The notes beneath the pieces are model-generated. The model saw only the letters and a list, made by a program, of their open reading frames with translations. It was not told where the DNA came from and did not search any database. A stretch of DNA of 64,000 nucleotides from Gp7-AA6 sp036001245 (GTDB taxonomy: Bacteria > Acidobacteriota > Thermoanaerobaculia > UBA5066 > Gp7-AA6), in NCBI GenBank assembly GCA_036001245.1, contig DASYUL010000015.1, positions 1 to 64,000 of the forward strand. Direction: 5' to 3'. This document shows positions 1 to 8,883 of this stretch, piece by piece. Positions within the stretch are counted from its first letter, which is position 1; every line of letters begins with the position of its first letter. A program made the position numbers and the translations under genes.

Positions 1-138
1 TTCGGCCACCTTCCGGCGGACGCGTGGATGAGAAAGGGAATTGCCAGTGACAACCCGTTCACCGTGAGAGCCCTGGCCTTCATCACCGCCGGCCACGTCG
101 CGCATCACATGGCCATCCTGCGGGAGAGGTACCTGTAG
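1..138 (+). CDS. DinB-like superfamily protein, C-terminal fragment
   Basis: The window opens inside this gene, and only its last 45 codons are visible, ending in TAG. The tail contains a helix with paired histidines (AGHVAHHMAILRERYL), which resembles the last helix of DinB/YfiT-type four-helix-bundle metal-binding proteins. In that family, histidines from separate helices coordinate a divalent metal. The rest of the protein, and therefore its exact function, lies outside the window. It converges with the kinase gene on the other strand, with 7 bp between the stop codons. Confidence 0.55.
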   Translation, partial: FGHLPADAWMRKGIASDNPFTVRALAFITAGHVAHHMAILRERYL

Positions 139-145
139 CCCTCCC

Positions 146-2821
146 CTAACGATTCAAGAACGCCGTCCAATTCTGGACCAGCGTAATGGGAGGCGACGAC
201 TCCTCGCCGATCGGCCGGTTCAGCAGGAACCGCTGGCCGTCGGCGCTGGCGTCGTACGACGGCGGCCCGGGAGCGTTCTTGAGAGAGGTGGCGAAGAGAG
301 CCTGCGGTGTCCCTGACTCGAAGGCGGCGCCGGCTCGGACCTCCACGGCCATGACCTTTCCGTCGGAGGTGATGTAGAAGAGTTCCTTTCCATCGCGGCG
401 CCACCGGGGATGGAGGCCGCCCGCCGTCGAGACCTGCCACTTTCCCCCGGGCCCGGGAAAGGGCTGCACGTAAATCTCGTTCCGCCCCGACTCGTTCGAG
501 GCGTAGGCCAGCCAACGACCGTCCGGAGAAAAGGCCGCCGCCACCTCGTCGAACTCGGTCTGGAGAAGAGGCGACGCCTTGCGGTCCGAAATGGAGAGCA
601 GCCAGAGATCCGCCTTCGAGCCGGGCGCGCCCTGAAAGTAGGCGAGGTACCGTCCGTCGGGCGACCAGCTGTTGGGAACCTTGAAGACCTTCGAGCTCGA
701 GAGGAGCTCGTCGGCTCCTGTCCCGGATGCGACCTTCGCATACAAGTCCCCGGCACCCGATCGCACCGATGAGAACGCGACGCGCGTCCCGTCCGGCGAC
801 CAGACGGACGAGAAGTCGTCGGCGGCCGCGAACGTCAGGCGGGTCCGGATGCGCCGGGCGACGTCATAGATCCAGATGTCGCCGGGATCGCCGACTCCCA
901 CCGCGACGCGACGGCCGTCGGGCGAGATTCTCGGCTCGAAGTAGTCGGCGGGGTCACCCAGCACGTCGATCTTCTTTCCCGAGCGGTCGACCCAGGCGAG
1001 CTCCGACAGTCCCGTCGTGCCGCCCGCTTCCTGGTACGCGAGAGTGCCCTGTTCCGAGACCGAGAAGACCGCGTTGAAAAAGCCGGAGTCATCCTGGACG
1101 TTCTCGGCGATCGGAAACGCCTCGCCGTTGAGTTTCCCGCGCTTTGGATCGAACGGCTGCGCCAGCAGGGTCTTCTGACGAACGAAGAGCAGATGGCCCG
1201 CGGCGTAGGCGGCGTTGGAGCGCGCGTTGACGAGGAGCTTCGGTTTCTCTCCGTCGAGGGATCCCACGAAGATCGCGTCGAGCTCGCTCTCCGCGCCGGT
1301 CGAGTGGCTTCCCGAAAGATAGAGGAAGTGACGGCCGTCCGGAAGAAAGAACGGCCACCGGTGCGTCGTCTCACGCCGTGAGGCGTCGAAACTGGTCACC
1401 GGCACCGGCTTTCCTCCGGCCGCGGTCACGCGATATAGCGGCTCCCGGAACTGCGGCTCGAAGAGGATGATTCCGTCCCGGTTCCAGCTTCCACCCCGGG
1501 GGTCGGGAGCGTCGCAGAGCGTCAGAGCGGGACCCCCCGAAACCTCCATCCTCTTCAACTTCCCGTCGGCAAAGAAGCCCACGAAGCGGCCGTCCGGAGA
1601 CCAGAACGGATAGGTCGCGCCCTCCGTCGCGGGCAGCGGTCTCGCGACCAACGAATCGAGCGGACGAATCCACAACTGCCTCTTGCCGCCGGACTCCGAC
1701 GCGACGAAGGCGAGTTGCCGGCCGTCCGGCGAGATCTTGACCGGCCCGGCGCCGCCACTGACAAAGCTGAACGCCGTTTTGCCCGGCGGCAGCACGTTGG
1801 AGCGGACGACGGGAAACGCGGAACGAGGACGGCGCAGCTCGAGTATCCCCAGCGCGACGGTCGACGCGGCGAGGATCCCGGCGACGATCCATGCAAGCCG
1901 CTCCCGGCTTCGCCGCCGCGCGACGACGGGTGCTGGCAATCCGGCGGCCGAGCCGCCCTCGGCCACCCACTTCAACTCCAGCATCACGTCGTGCGCGGTT
2001 TGCCACCGGTCCTCGGGGTCCTTGGCCAGACAGGTGCGCACCACTCTGTCGAACGCCGGCGGTGTCATCGGCGCAACTGTCGACACCGGCGGCGGCTCAA
2101 CCCCCATGATCGACGAGATCAACGAAGCCTGGCTCTTGCCTGAAAACGCCTTCCTTCCCGTCGCCATCTCATAGAGAACTGCCCCGAACGCGAAGATGTC
2201 CGTCCGCGCGTCCGCTTCCTTTCCCTCCAGCTGCTCGGGAGCCATGTACTGGAACGTCCCCAGGATCGTCCCCTCTGCCGTCAAGTCCGTCCCCGCCTGG
2301 GTCGGCAGAGCCGTCAGGGACGCTCCCGAAGTTCGCCCCGCCGGCGCGATCGCCTTCGCCAGCCCGAAGTCGAGAAGCTTGACTCCTGACTTCGTGATCA
2401 TCACGTTTCCCGGCTTCAGGTCCCGGTGCACGATCCCCTGCCGGTGCGCCTTGTCCAGCGCGTCCGCGATCTCGATTCCGTAGCGCAGCACCTGGTCGAA
2501 CGCGAGCGGACCTTTCAGCAGCCGGTCCGACAGCGTCTCGCCTTCCAGATACTCCATGACAAGGAACTCCACCCCGTCCTGGTTGCCCACGTCGTAGAGC
2601 GCGCAGATGTGCGGGTGCGAGAGCTGCGAAATCGTCTTTGCTTCTCGCTCGAACCGCTGCCGCGACTCGGCCGAAGAAGACAAATGCGCCGGCAGCACCT
2701 TCACAGCGACCGTGCGATCGAGTCTCGTGTCCCGCGCCCGGTAGACCTCGCCCATCCCACCCGCACCCAGAGGAGCCAGGATCTCGTAGGGTCCGAGGCG
2801 CGCTCCGGCGACGATGCTCAT
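146..2821 (-). CDS. Ser/Thr protein kinase with PD40/WD40-like propeller (copy A)
   Basis: A predicted membrane-anchored, Hanks-type serine/threonine kinase of 891 aa. The cytoplasmic kinase domain spans about residues 10-285: glycine loop GAGGMGEVY, ATP-binding Lys41, catalytic HRDLKPGN (Asp134), DFG 151-153 and APEQ. A single membrane segment at about 308-328 leads to an outer region of about 560 aa with repeated SPDGRxxA blades (PD40/TolB-like propeller), probably a ligand or protein sensor. The ATG is chosen because homology starts at once (ARLGPYEIL) and because it overlaps the upstream kinase stop as ATGA (2818-2821), so the two genes are probably translationally coupled. The kinase domain is very close to copy B; the propellers have diverged. 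Confidence 0.93.
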   Translation of the reverse strand: MSIVAGARLGPYEILAPLGAGGMGEVYRARDTRLDRTVAVKVLPAHLSSSAESRQRFEREAKTISQLSHPHICALYDVGNQDGVEFLVMEYLEGETLSDRLLKGPLAFDQVLRYGIEIADALDKAHRQGIVHRDLKPGNVMITKSGVKLLDFGLAKAIAPAGRTSGASLTALPTQAGTDLTAEGTILGTFQYMAPEQLEGKEADARTDIFAFGAVLYEMATGRKAFSGKSQASLISSIMGVEPPPVSTVAPMTPPAFDRVVRTCLAKDPEDRWQTAHDVMLELKWVAEGGSAAGLPAPVVARRRSRERLAWIVAGILAASTVALGILELRRPRSAFPVVRSNVLPPGKTAFSFVSGGAGPVKISPDGRQLAFVASESGGKRQLWIRPLDSLVARPLPATEGATYPFWSPDGRFVGFFADGKLKRMEVSGGPALTLCDAPDPRGGSWNRDGIILFEPQFREPLYRVTAAGGKPVPVTSFDASRRETTHRWPFFLPDGRHFLYLSGSHSTGAESELDAIFVGSLDGEKPKLLVNARSNAAYAAGHLLFVRQKTLLAQPFDPKRGKLNGEAFPIAENVQDDSGFFNAVFSVSEQGTLAYQEAGGTTGLSELAWVDRSGKKIDVLGDPADYFEPRISPDGRRVAVGVGDPGDIWIYDVARRIRTRLTFAAADDFSSVWSPDGTRVAFSSVRSGAGDLYAKVASGTGADELLSSSKVFKVPNSWSPDGRYLAYFQGAPGSKADLWLLSISDRKASPLLQTEFDEVAAAFSPDGRWLAYASNESGRNEIYVQPFPGPGGKWQVSTAGGLHPRWRRDGKELFYITSDGKVMAVEVRAGAAFESGTPQALFATSLKNAPGPPSYDASADGQRFLLNRPIGEESSPPITLVQNWTAFLNR

Positions 2822-5490
2822 CGTTTGAGCTCGACGGCCCAATCGAGGACGACGGTGATCGGCGGTGAAGAGCGGCCTTCCGGCTCGGTGACCGCCAAAA
2901 AGCGTTGTCCATCCGGAGTGACCGCGTACAGACTGTGGAAACCCGGAAAATCGACGCGGGGTGCCCGCGTCTGGAAGAGGGGGCGCGGAGCGGATCTGTC
3001 GAAACCCGAGCCGTCCGTCAGCTCGAGCGACATCAGTCTTCTGTCTTCGGCGAGATAAAAGAGTTCCTTCCCGTCCCGCCGCCATTCCGGCTTGGTGCCT
3101 CCCTGTGTCGAGACCTGCCACTGCCCAGCCATCGAAGCCAGCGGCCGGACGTACACCTCGGGCCTACCGGATTCGTCGGACGTGTACGCGAAAAACCGTC
3201 CATCGGGCGAAATTCGCGCTTCGCCCTCATTGAAGGGAGTCTGTAGCAGAGGCTTCGAGGTTCTCGGACCTTCGAGGTGCAGCAGCCACAAGTCACTGCC
3301 CGTCTTCGGATCCAGAGCGGAGAAAAGAAGGAGCCGCCCGTCTCGAGACCAGTCCAGCGGGTACGTCGCGCGTCGCTCTTTGAGGAGTAACTCCTCGACA
3401 CCACCGCTGGCCGCCTTCAGATAGATGTCGGTGTGCCCCTCCTTGTCCCAGGCGAAGGCAATACGGCTCCCGTCGGGCGACCAGACCGGATAGACCTCCC
3501 ACCGGGGGTGAAACGTGAGGCGCGATTGCATATCGCGCGAAATCTCCATGATCCAGATGTCCGGAGTCCCCGTCCGGGGGTCGTCCCGACAAACCGCCAC
3601 TCGCTTGCCATCGGGGGAGAGTTCGGGATCCGCATAGTCACCAGGGGGACTGGTCCCGAGAACCTGACCGCGGCGGTCGAACCAGACGAGCTGCGAGCTC
3701 ACCATCGCGACCGCGCCGTAGGCGAGCACGCCGTTGCTCGAAGCCGAGAACGGCCCATACCGGGTCGGTCCCGCGCCGCCCATTCGTCCAACGCGCTCCG
3801 CGATCGGTATTGGCTCCCCCGTCAGCTGCAAACTTCGGGCGTCGAAGGTCAGGGCGGTGAGCGCGCCTTCCCGTACGAAGAGGAGATACCCTGGTGGCGC
3901 GTAGAGCGCACCCGACTCGGCGGCGGTTAGGCGCCTCTTTTCCGTCTTCCCGAGTGTTCCGACGTGGATCTCCGTCGAGGGGGCTTTCTCGCTTTCGACG
4001 AGGAGCAGATAATGCCGGCCGTCCGGCAGGAACGACGGCCAGTAGTGGCCGATCTCTCCGGACACGAGCGTCGTCTCAGAAGTCGGCGCGCCACCCGAGG
4101 CGGCGACTCGCATGAGAGATTGACTCGAATCCGGACTGAAGAGGATTACCCCATCAGAGCTCCACGTGCCGCCGTACGCGTAGGGTGCATCGCACAGCGT
4201 CTGCGAGACACCCCCCGAAACGTCGACCCGCTTCATCTTCCCTCCCGCGAAGTAGCCGATGAACCGTGAATCGGGCGACCAGAAAGGAAGTGCGGCGCCA
4301 TCGGTCCCCGGAAGGACTCTGGGAGTGAGCGCATCGAGATCGTGAATCCAGAGGGCGCTCCGACCTCCCGGGGGTACTGCGGTGAACGCGAGGCGTCTCC
4401 CATCGGGCGATACGGCCACCGCTCCCGCCTGAGCGAACGAACCGAAAGTGTTGCCTTCCGGCAGCGGAATCGTGAAGCGGATCTTCCGAGGAGTGGCGGT
4501 CGGCTCCCGGCGGAGCACCGTGAAAGCCAGAGCGGCCGTCGCAACCGCCAGAGCCATCCACAAAAAGAGCCGGCCGCGGCTCCTCGCGCGGGAAATCAAG
4601 GGTAGTGGGGGGGCAGCTTGCGAGCTCTCGGAAATCCATTTCAGCTCGCTTCCCAGGTCCGCGGCACTCTGCCACCGGTCTTCGGGATCCTTCGCGATGC
4701 ACTTGCGCACGATCCGGTCGAACGCCGGCGGCGTCATCGGCGCGACCGTGGACACCGGCGGCGGTTCCGTCCCCATGATCGACGAGATCAAAGACGCCTG
4801 GCTCTTTCCCGAAAACGCCTTCCTCCCCGTCGCCATCTCGAAGAGGACCGCGCCGAAGGCGAAGATGTCGGTGCGCGCGTCGGCGTCTTTCCCCTCGAGC
4901 TGCTCGGGCGCCATGTACTGGAAGGTGCCAAGGATCGCTCCCTGCGCCGTGAGACTCGCGTCGGTCCGCGTTGGAAGAACGGAAACCGAGGAAAACATGC
5001 CGGTGGGATCGCGAGCCCGAAGCTTCGCGAGCCCGAAGTCGAGCAGCTTGACGCCCGACCTCGTGATCATGACGTTGCCGGGCTTCAAGTCGCGGTGGAC
5101 GATCCCCTGCCGGTGGGCCTTGTCGAGAGCGTCGGCGATCTCGATCCCGTAGCGGAGCACCTGTTCGGTCGGAAGAGCGCTCTTCGCCAGTCGGTCGGAG
5201 AGCGTCTCGCCCTCGAGATACTCCATGACGAGGTAGTCGATTCCGTCCTGGTGCCCGACGTCATACAGCGCGCAGATGTGCGGGTGGGAGAGCTGCGAGA
5301 TCGTCCTTGCTTCGCGGTCGAGGCGTTGCCGCAGCTCCTCGTTGTCCGCGAGATGAGCCGGGAGGACCTTCAACGCGACGATGCGGTCCAGCCGGGTGTC
5401 CCTGGCGCGGTAGACCTCGCCCATGCCGCCGGCGCCGAGAGGCTCGAGGATCTCGTGGGGCCCGAGACGGGTTCCGGGGGCCAGAGGCAT
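2818..5490 (-). CDS. Ser/Thr protein kinase with PD40/WD40-like propeller (copy B)
   Basis: An 890 aa paralogue of the downstream kinase with the same architecture: kinase domain (residues ~10-285; Lys41, HRDLKPGN with Asp134, DFG, APEQ), one membrane helix at about 305-325, and a C-terminal PD40 propeller (repeated LSPDGKRVA-type blades). It is the first gene of a two-gene unit and overlaps copy A by 4 bp (ATGA). No Shine-Dalgarno precedes the ATG, but a -10-like TACAAT sits 10 nt upstream, suggesting a leaderless or near-leaderless transcript. Conserved stretches such as TDIFAFGAVL and KAFSGKSQASLISSIMG are near-identical between the copies, so this looks like a tandem duplication. The substrate is unknown. 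Confidence 0.93.
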   Translation of the reverse strand: MPLAPGTRLGPHEILEPLGAGGMGEVYRARDTRLDRIVALKVLPAHLADNEELRQRLDREARTISQLSHPHICALYDVGHQDGIDYLVMEYLEGETLSDRLAKSALPTEQVLRYGIEIADALDKAHRQGIVHRDLKPGNVMITRSGVKLLDFGLAKLRARDPTGMFSSVSVLPTRTDASLTAQGAILGTFQYMAPEQLEGKDADARTDIFAFGAVLFEMATGRKAFSGKSQASLISSIMGTEPPPVSTVAPMTPPAFDRIVRKCIAKDPEDRWQSAADLGSELKWISESSQAAPPLPLISRARSRGRLFLWMALAVATAALAFTVLRREPTATPRKIRFTIPLPEGNTFGSFAQAGAVAVSPDGRRLAFTAVPPGGRSALWIHDLDALTPRVLPGTDGAALPFWSPDSRFIGYFAGGKMKRVDVSGGVSQTLCDAPYAYGGTWSSDGVILFSPDSSQSLMRVAASGGAPTSETTLVSGEIGHYWPSFLPDGRHYLLLVESEKAPSTEIHVGTLGKTEKRRLTAAESGALYAPPGYLLFVREGALTALTFDARSLQLTGEPIPIAERVGRMGGAGPTRYGPFSASSNGVLAYGAVAMVSSQLVWFDRRGQVLGTSPPGDYADPELSPDGKRVAVCRDDPRTGTPDIWIMEISRDMQSRLTFHPRWEVYPVWSPDGSRIAFAWDKEGHTDIYLKAASGGVEELLLKERRATYPLDWSRDGRLLLFSALDPKTGSDLWLLHLEGPRTSKPLLQTPFNEGEARISPDGRFFAYTSDESGRPEVYVRPLASMAGQWQVSTQGGTKPEWRRDGKELFYLAEDRRLMSLELTDGSGFDRSAPRPLFQTRAPRVDFPGFHSLYAVTPDGQRFLAVTEPEGRSSPPITVVLDWAVELKR

Positions 5491-5500
5491 GGAGGCGGGA

Positions 5501-5506
5501 ATTGTA
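5501..5506 (-). promoter_or_regulatory. candidate -10 box (TACAAT) for the kinase pair
   Basis: On the minus strand TACAAT matches TATAAT at 5 of 6 positions and lies 10 nt before the ATG at 5490. No clear -35 is visible. The closeness to the start codon suggests a leader of only a few nucleotides. Confidence 0.4.
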
Positions 5507-5611
5507 CGGCTGAGGCTCGTCGCACACCCGAGGCCGCGGCCATTTTCAGTTTTCCACGTCTCTACCGCCGTGCGGACGTATGCTCTCGGTCGAGCAACGA
5601 GGAGGTGTGTG

Positions 5612-6022
5612 ATGGCTGACAAGACGCGGCGTATCGACTACTACTACGTAACTGTCCCGGATCGCCCGGGAGAAGGAAGGAAAGTGCTTTCGGTGTTGAA
5701 GGAGAGCAAGGTCAATCTCCTCGCGTATCTCGGATTCCCGAGCGGAAACGGGAAGGCTCAGCTCGACCTCGTCCCGGAAAACGCGGGGGCACTCAAGAAG
5801 GCCGCCGAAAAAGCGGGAATCAAACTTTCCGAATCCAAGAAGGCATTCTTGGTTCAGGGTGACGATCGTCCCGGGGCCGTGGCGGACGCGAGCGCAAAGC
5901 TCGCTGACGCCAACGTCAACGTGACCTCGGCGGCGGCGACGGTCGGCGGCGGCAAGTACGGCCTCGTCATCTGGGTCCGGCCGGCCGACTACGAACGAGC
6001 GGCCAAAGCGCTGGGTGTCTAG
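5612..6022 (+). CDS. tandem ACT-domain protein
   Basis: A small 136 aa cytosolic protein made only of two ACT-like ferredoxin-fold units: residues ~8-70 (VTVPDRPGEGRKVLSVLKES) and ~73-136 (FLVQGDDRPGAVADASAKLA). Each starts with the DRPG turn typical of ACT ligand-binding loops. There is no fused catalytic domain, so it is probably a stand-alone small-molecule (often amino-acid) sensing or regulatory protein. The start is supported by a strong Shine-Dalgarno (GAGGAGG, 6 nt before the ATG). The gene is divergent from the kinase pair across a 121-bp spacer. The ligand cannot be deduced. Confidence 0.8.
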   Translation: MADKTRRIDYYYVTVPDRPGEGRKVLSVLKESKVNLLAYLGFPSGNGKAQLDLVPENAGALKKAAEKAGIKLSESKKAFLVQGDDRPGAVADASAKLADANVNVTSAAATVGGGKYGLVIWVRPADYERAAKALGV

Positions 6023-6088
6023 GAGGCAAAGGCCAGCGGCGCCGACGATCGCGGCGGTGCGCGGCTCGAAGCGCCAACGGCGATCAAC

Positions 6089-6181
6089 TGGCGGAGAGGG
6101 CCGGATTCGAACCGGCGGTAGGGTTATTAGCCCTACGGCGGTTTAGCAAACCGCTGGTTTCAGCCACTCACCCACCTCTCC
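6089..6181 (-). tRNA. tRNA-Ser (anticodon GCU)
   Basis: Minus-strand type II tRNA with a 7-bp acceptor stem (GGAGAGG/CCTCTCC), anticodon arm GCGGT-TTGCTAA-ACCGC giving anticodon GCT, a long variable arm (GTAGGGC...CCCTAC), the T-loop GGTTCGAATCC, and an encoded CCA at 6089-6091. The long variable arm and anticodon identify serine (AGC/AGU codons). Confidence 0.96.
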
Positions 6182-6266
6182 GGTGACGGGCTGTCATCGT
6201 GCATGTTACGAGACTGCTCTCAAGGAACAAACCCCCGTTCGTTCCTCGAGAAGCTAGACTTCCGCC

Positions 6267-6664
6267 GTCAACCCCGAAGTCGAAGCCGCCATCGTCTGCG
6301 CGATCGGGGCATCCTGACCGACGCCCGCGCGACGCCGCTCCTCCGTGTGGCGCGCGGCGAGCTCGTTCCGATCCGGTCCGAGCTCAAAACGCTTCTGTAT
6401 GTCGGCGTTCTGGTCGCGGTGGCCGGCGTCGGGAAATTCGTCAAGGACTACCACGATCGACTCGGCCCGGTGGTGATTGCCTCCGCTCTGGGCGCGGCGG
6501 CGCTCGCCTGCCTCCTCTACGCTTTTCGGCGATCTCCCGACCTCTCGTGGGGCGCCACGGTGTCGCCGCACCTCGCGGCGGACTACGTGCTCGTCCTCGG
6601 CGCGCTGCTCGTCGCGTCCGATCTGGCGTACATCGAAAGGCAGTTTCGGGTCTTCGCGATCTAG
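6267..6664 (+). pseudogene. decayed DUF2157-like membrane protein gene
   Basis: The conceptual translation resembles the N-terminal part of DUF2157-type multi-membrane proteins: a short cytosolic start (NPEVEAAIVCAIG), then ILTDARATPLLRVARGELVP, three hydrophobic helices, and LAADYVLVLGALLVASDLAYIERQF. It is broken three ways. The expected start position reads GTC (6267); there is a one-base frame change near 6297-6303 that shifts from the NPEVEAA frame into the ILTDARAT frame; and it stops after about 130 residues, whereas relatives have many more helices. TAGACT lies 6 nt upstream, as at intact neighbouring genes. An alternative is a short real ORF from ATG 6203, but its first ~35 residues look non-native. 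Confidence 0.55.
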
Positions 6665-6696
6665 GAGTTCGGTTCGGCGAGCTAATATCCCCGCGG

Positions 6697-8874
6697 TTGA
6701 AGCGCAGAACCCTCCCAGCCCTCGCCCTCACCTTCCTCGTCCTCGCGCTCGGCGGCGTCTGGCTCTACCGCAACGCGTATCTCCCACGCCTCCGCGCGGA
6801 GTTCGTTCCATGGATGCACCGGCTCGAGGAGTGGCGCGATGCCGTCGAGACGACCCGGCGGGCGCTGAAGCAGCGCGATCCCGGCCCGGGCGATCCGGAA
6901 GGCATCGCGATGCTGCGGCAATGGGCCTGGTCGGGACTCGACCGCATCGCGTTCGTTTCGTACGAGGTCCGTCGGCCGACGCACGAAATCGGCAAGTCAC
7001 GTGACACGACCAGCGGCATCGTGTTCTTCACCGTCGGCGGCTTCCAGGCCGACGGCGCCCGCGTCGAGCGCTCCGCCGCCGCGACTGTGACGACCGGGTC
7101 TCCGCCGACGGCCCGGCTGACGCGAGTCATCGCCGAGCGAATCGAGCGGCGTCCCCGGTTTCGAAACGCCACAGTTGAGTCGGGGCTCGGCGCCGTCCGA
7201 CGGGACCCGCCGCAGCCCGGGACGAACCGACTGATCGCGGGCATCTGGCCGGGCTCGGGCGTCGCGGTCGCCGACTTCGACGGCGACGGCGACGAGGATC
7301 TCTTCGCCGGCGACGGCGTGCGCTCGATCCTCTACGAGAACGACGGCTCGGGCTGCTTTACCGACGTGACGGAAGCCGCCGGTCTCGCCACCTCGGCGGA
7401 CACCGGAATCGCCGCGACCGGCGTCGCGGCGGCTGACGTGGACGGCGACGGACGTCCCGACCTCTTCGTGACCAACTCGTTTGGTCCCGCGCGCCTTTTC
7501 CGAAACGTCGGCGGCGGCCGGTTCGCGGAGATCACGGCGGAGTCCGGCATCCGCGCGCCCTCGAACGCGCGGTCGGCCGCGTTTTCCGACGTCGACGGCG
7601 ACGGCGACCTCGACCTCTTCGTGTGCGTGACCGGCGACTATTACCGGCAGATGCCCGACCCGCCCTATGACGCCGAGGACGGCGGCCGCAACCTTCTCTT
7701 CGTCAACGATGGCCACGGCCGCTTCCGCGACGCGTCGGCGGAGTGGGGCGTCTCCAGTCCGAGGCGCTGGTCGCTCTCGTCGCTGTTCGGCGACTCCGAC
7801 GGCGACGGGCGCCCGGACCTCGTCGTGACGAACGACTTCGGCCTGAAGAACCTCTACCGCAACGAGGGCGGCCGCCGGTTCGACGACGTGACCGGCCGCG
7901 CGGGCGTCGCCGATCGCGCGTACGGGATGTCCGGCGCATGGGGCGACTTCGACGGCGACGGCCGCCTCGACCTCTACACGACCGGCTGCTTCACCCAGTG
8001 GTTTTTCCTGCACGAGTATCCGGGTCTCCCGATTCCGTTCCCGGGGCGCCTCTTCCTGTCGACCGCGGTGTCGTGGATGGAAAAGATGACGCGCGGAAAC
8101 TCCCTGTTCCTCCAGCGGGGGAACGGCTCGTTCGAGGACGCGACCCGCGTCTCCGGCGCGCGCAAGGCGGGGTGGAACTGGAGCGTCGTGGCGGCGGACC
8201 TGGACGACGACGGCTGGCTCGACCTCTATGCGACGAACGGCATGTGGGGCGACGGCCGCGATCACGACCGCGAGCTCGAGTTCTGGTGGGAGACCCTCGC
8301 GTACTGGAACGACTACGTTGCTCTCAAGCGCACGTTCGACCGGAAGGGCGCGGGAATCGCCGGAATCGAGCGCGATCGATACTTCCACAATCGACACTCC
8401 GCTTCGGGAGCCGACGAGCCCCTCTTCGTGGACCGCGCGTTCCTGGATGGGCTCGATCTCGAGACGAACGGACGCGCCGTGGTGGCCTTCGACGCGAACG
8501 GCGACGGCGCGCTCGACCTCTACGTCCGGTCGGTGCAGGCGCCGGAAGCGATCTTCGTGGGCTCGCGCGGCGAGGACGAGCACTTCCTCCGAGTGCGGCT
8601 CGCGGGCGCGGCCGGTACGGACAACTCGCAGGGGATCGGCGCGCGGATCGTCGCGACGCTTCCCGGCGGACGGAAGATCGTTCTCGAGAACGGAAACGCG
8701 AGCGGATACCTCTCGACCGGGAGCCCGATCGTCCACGTGGGTCTCGGAGCGGCGACTCGGCTCGACGGCCTGACCGTGCGCTGGCCCTCCGGGAAAGCGC
8801 AGGATCTCGGACCCGTCCCGACCGTCGATCGCACCGTCGTCGTCGACGAGGAACGCGGCCTGACCATGCCGTAG
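6697..8874 (+). CDS. FG-GAP/VCBS repeat protein with C-terminal ASPIC/UnbV domain
   Basis: A predicted exported or membrane-anchored protein of 725 aa. An N-terminal hydrophobic helix (residues ~6-23) is followed by a helical region and then about seven FG-GAP blades, each with a calcium-loop DxDGDGxxD motif (DFDGDGDEDLF, DVDGDGRPDLF, DVDGDGDLDLF, DSDGDGRPDLV, DFDGDGRLDLY, DLDDDGWLDLY, DANGDGALDLY). It ends in an ASPIC/UnbV domain (GIGARIVATLPGG ... VRWPSGKAQDLG), the arrangement of CRTAC1-like proteins. The role is probably extracellular binding or scaffolding; no enzyme motif is seen. The TTG start is placed just before the hydrophobic helix, 8 nt after a -10-like TAATAT and with no Shine-Dalgarno. 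The halogenase-like gene follows after 9 bp. Confidence 0.85.
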   Translation: MKRRTLPALALTFLVLALGGVWLYRNAYLPRLRAEFVPWMHRLEEWRDAVETTRRALKQRDPGPGDPEGIAMLRQWAWSGLDRIAFVSYEVRRPTHEIGKSRDTTSGIVFFTVGGFQADGARVERSAAATVTTGSPPTARLTRVIAERIERRPRFRNATVESGLGAVRRDPPQPGTNRLIAGIWPGSGVAVADFDGDGDEDLFAGDGVRSILYENDGSGCFTDVTEAAGLATSADTGIAATGVAAADVDGDGRPDLFVTNSFGPARLFRNVGGGRFAEITAESGIRAPSNARSAAFSDVDGDGDLDLFVCVTGDYYRQMPDPPYDAEDGGRNLLFVNDGHGRFRDASAEWGVSSPRRWSLSSLFGDSDGDGRPDLVVTNDFGLKNLYRNEGGRRFDDVTGRAGVADRAYGMSGAWGDFDGDGRLDLYTTGCFTQWFFLHEYPGLPIPFPGRLFLSTAVSWMEKMTRGNSLFLQRGNGSFEDATRVSGARKAGWNWSVVAADLDDDGWLDLYATNGMWGDGRDHDRELEFWWETLAYWNDYVALKRTFDRKGAGIAGIERDRYFHNRHSASGADEPLFVDRAFLDGLDLETNGRAVVAFDANGDGALDLYVRSVQAPEAIFVGSRGEDEHFLRVRLAGAAGTDNSQGIGARIVATLPGGRKIVLENGNASGYLSTGSPIVHVGLGAATRLDGLTVRWPSGKAQDLGPVPTVDRTVVVDEERGLTMP

Positions 8875-8883
8875 ACTTCCAAC

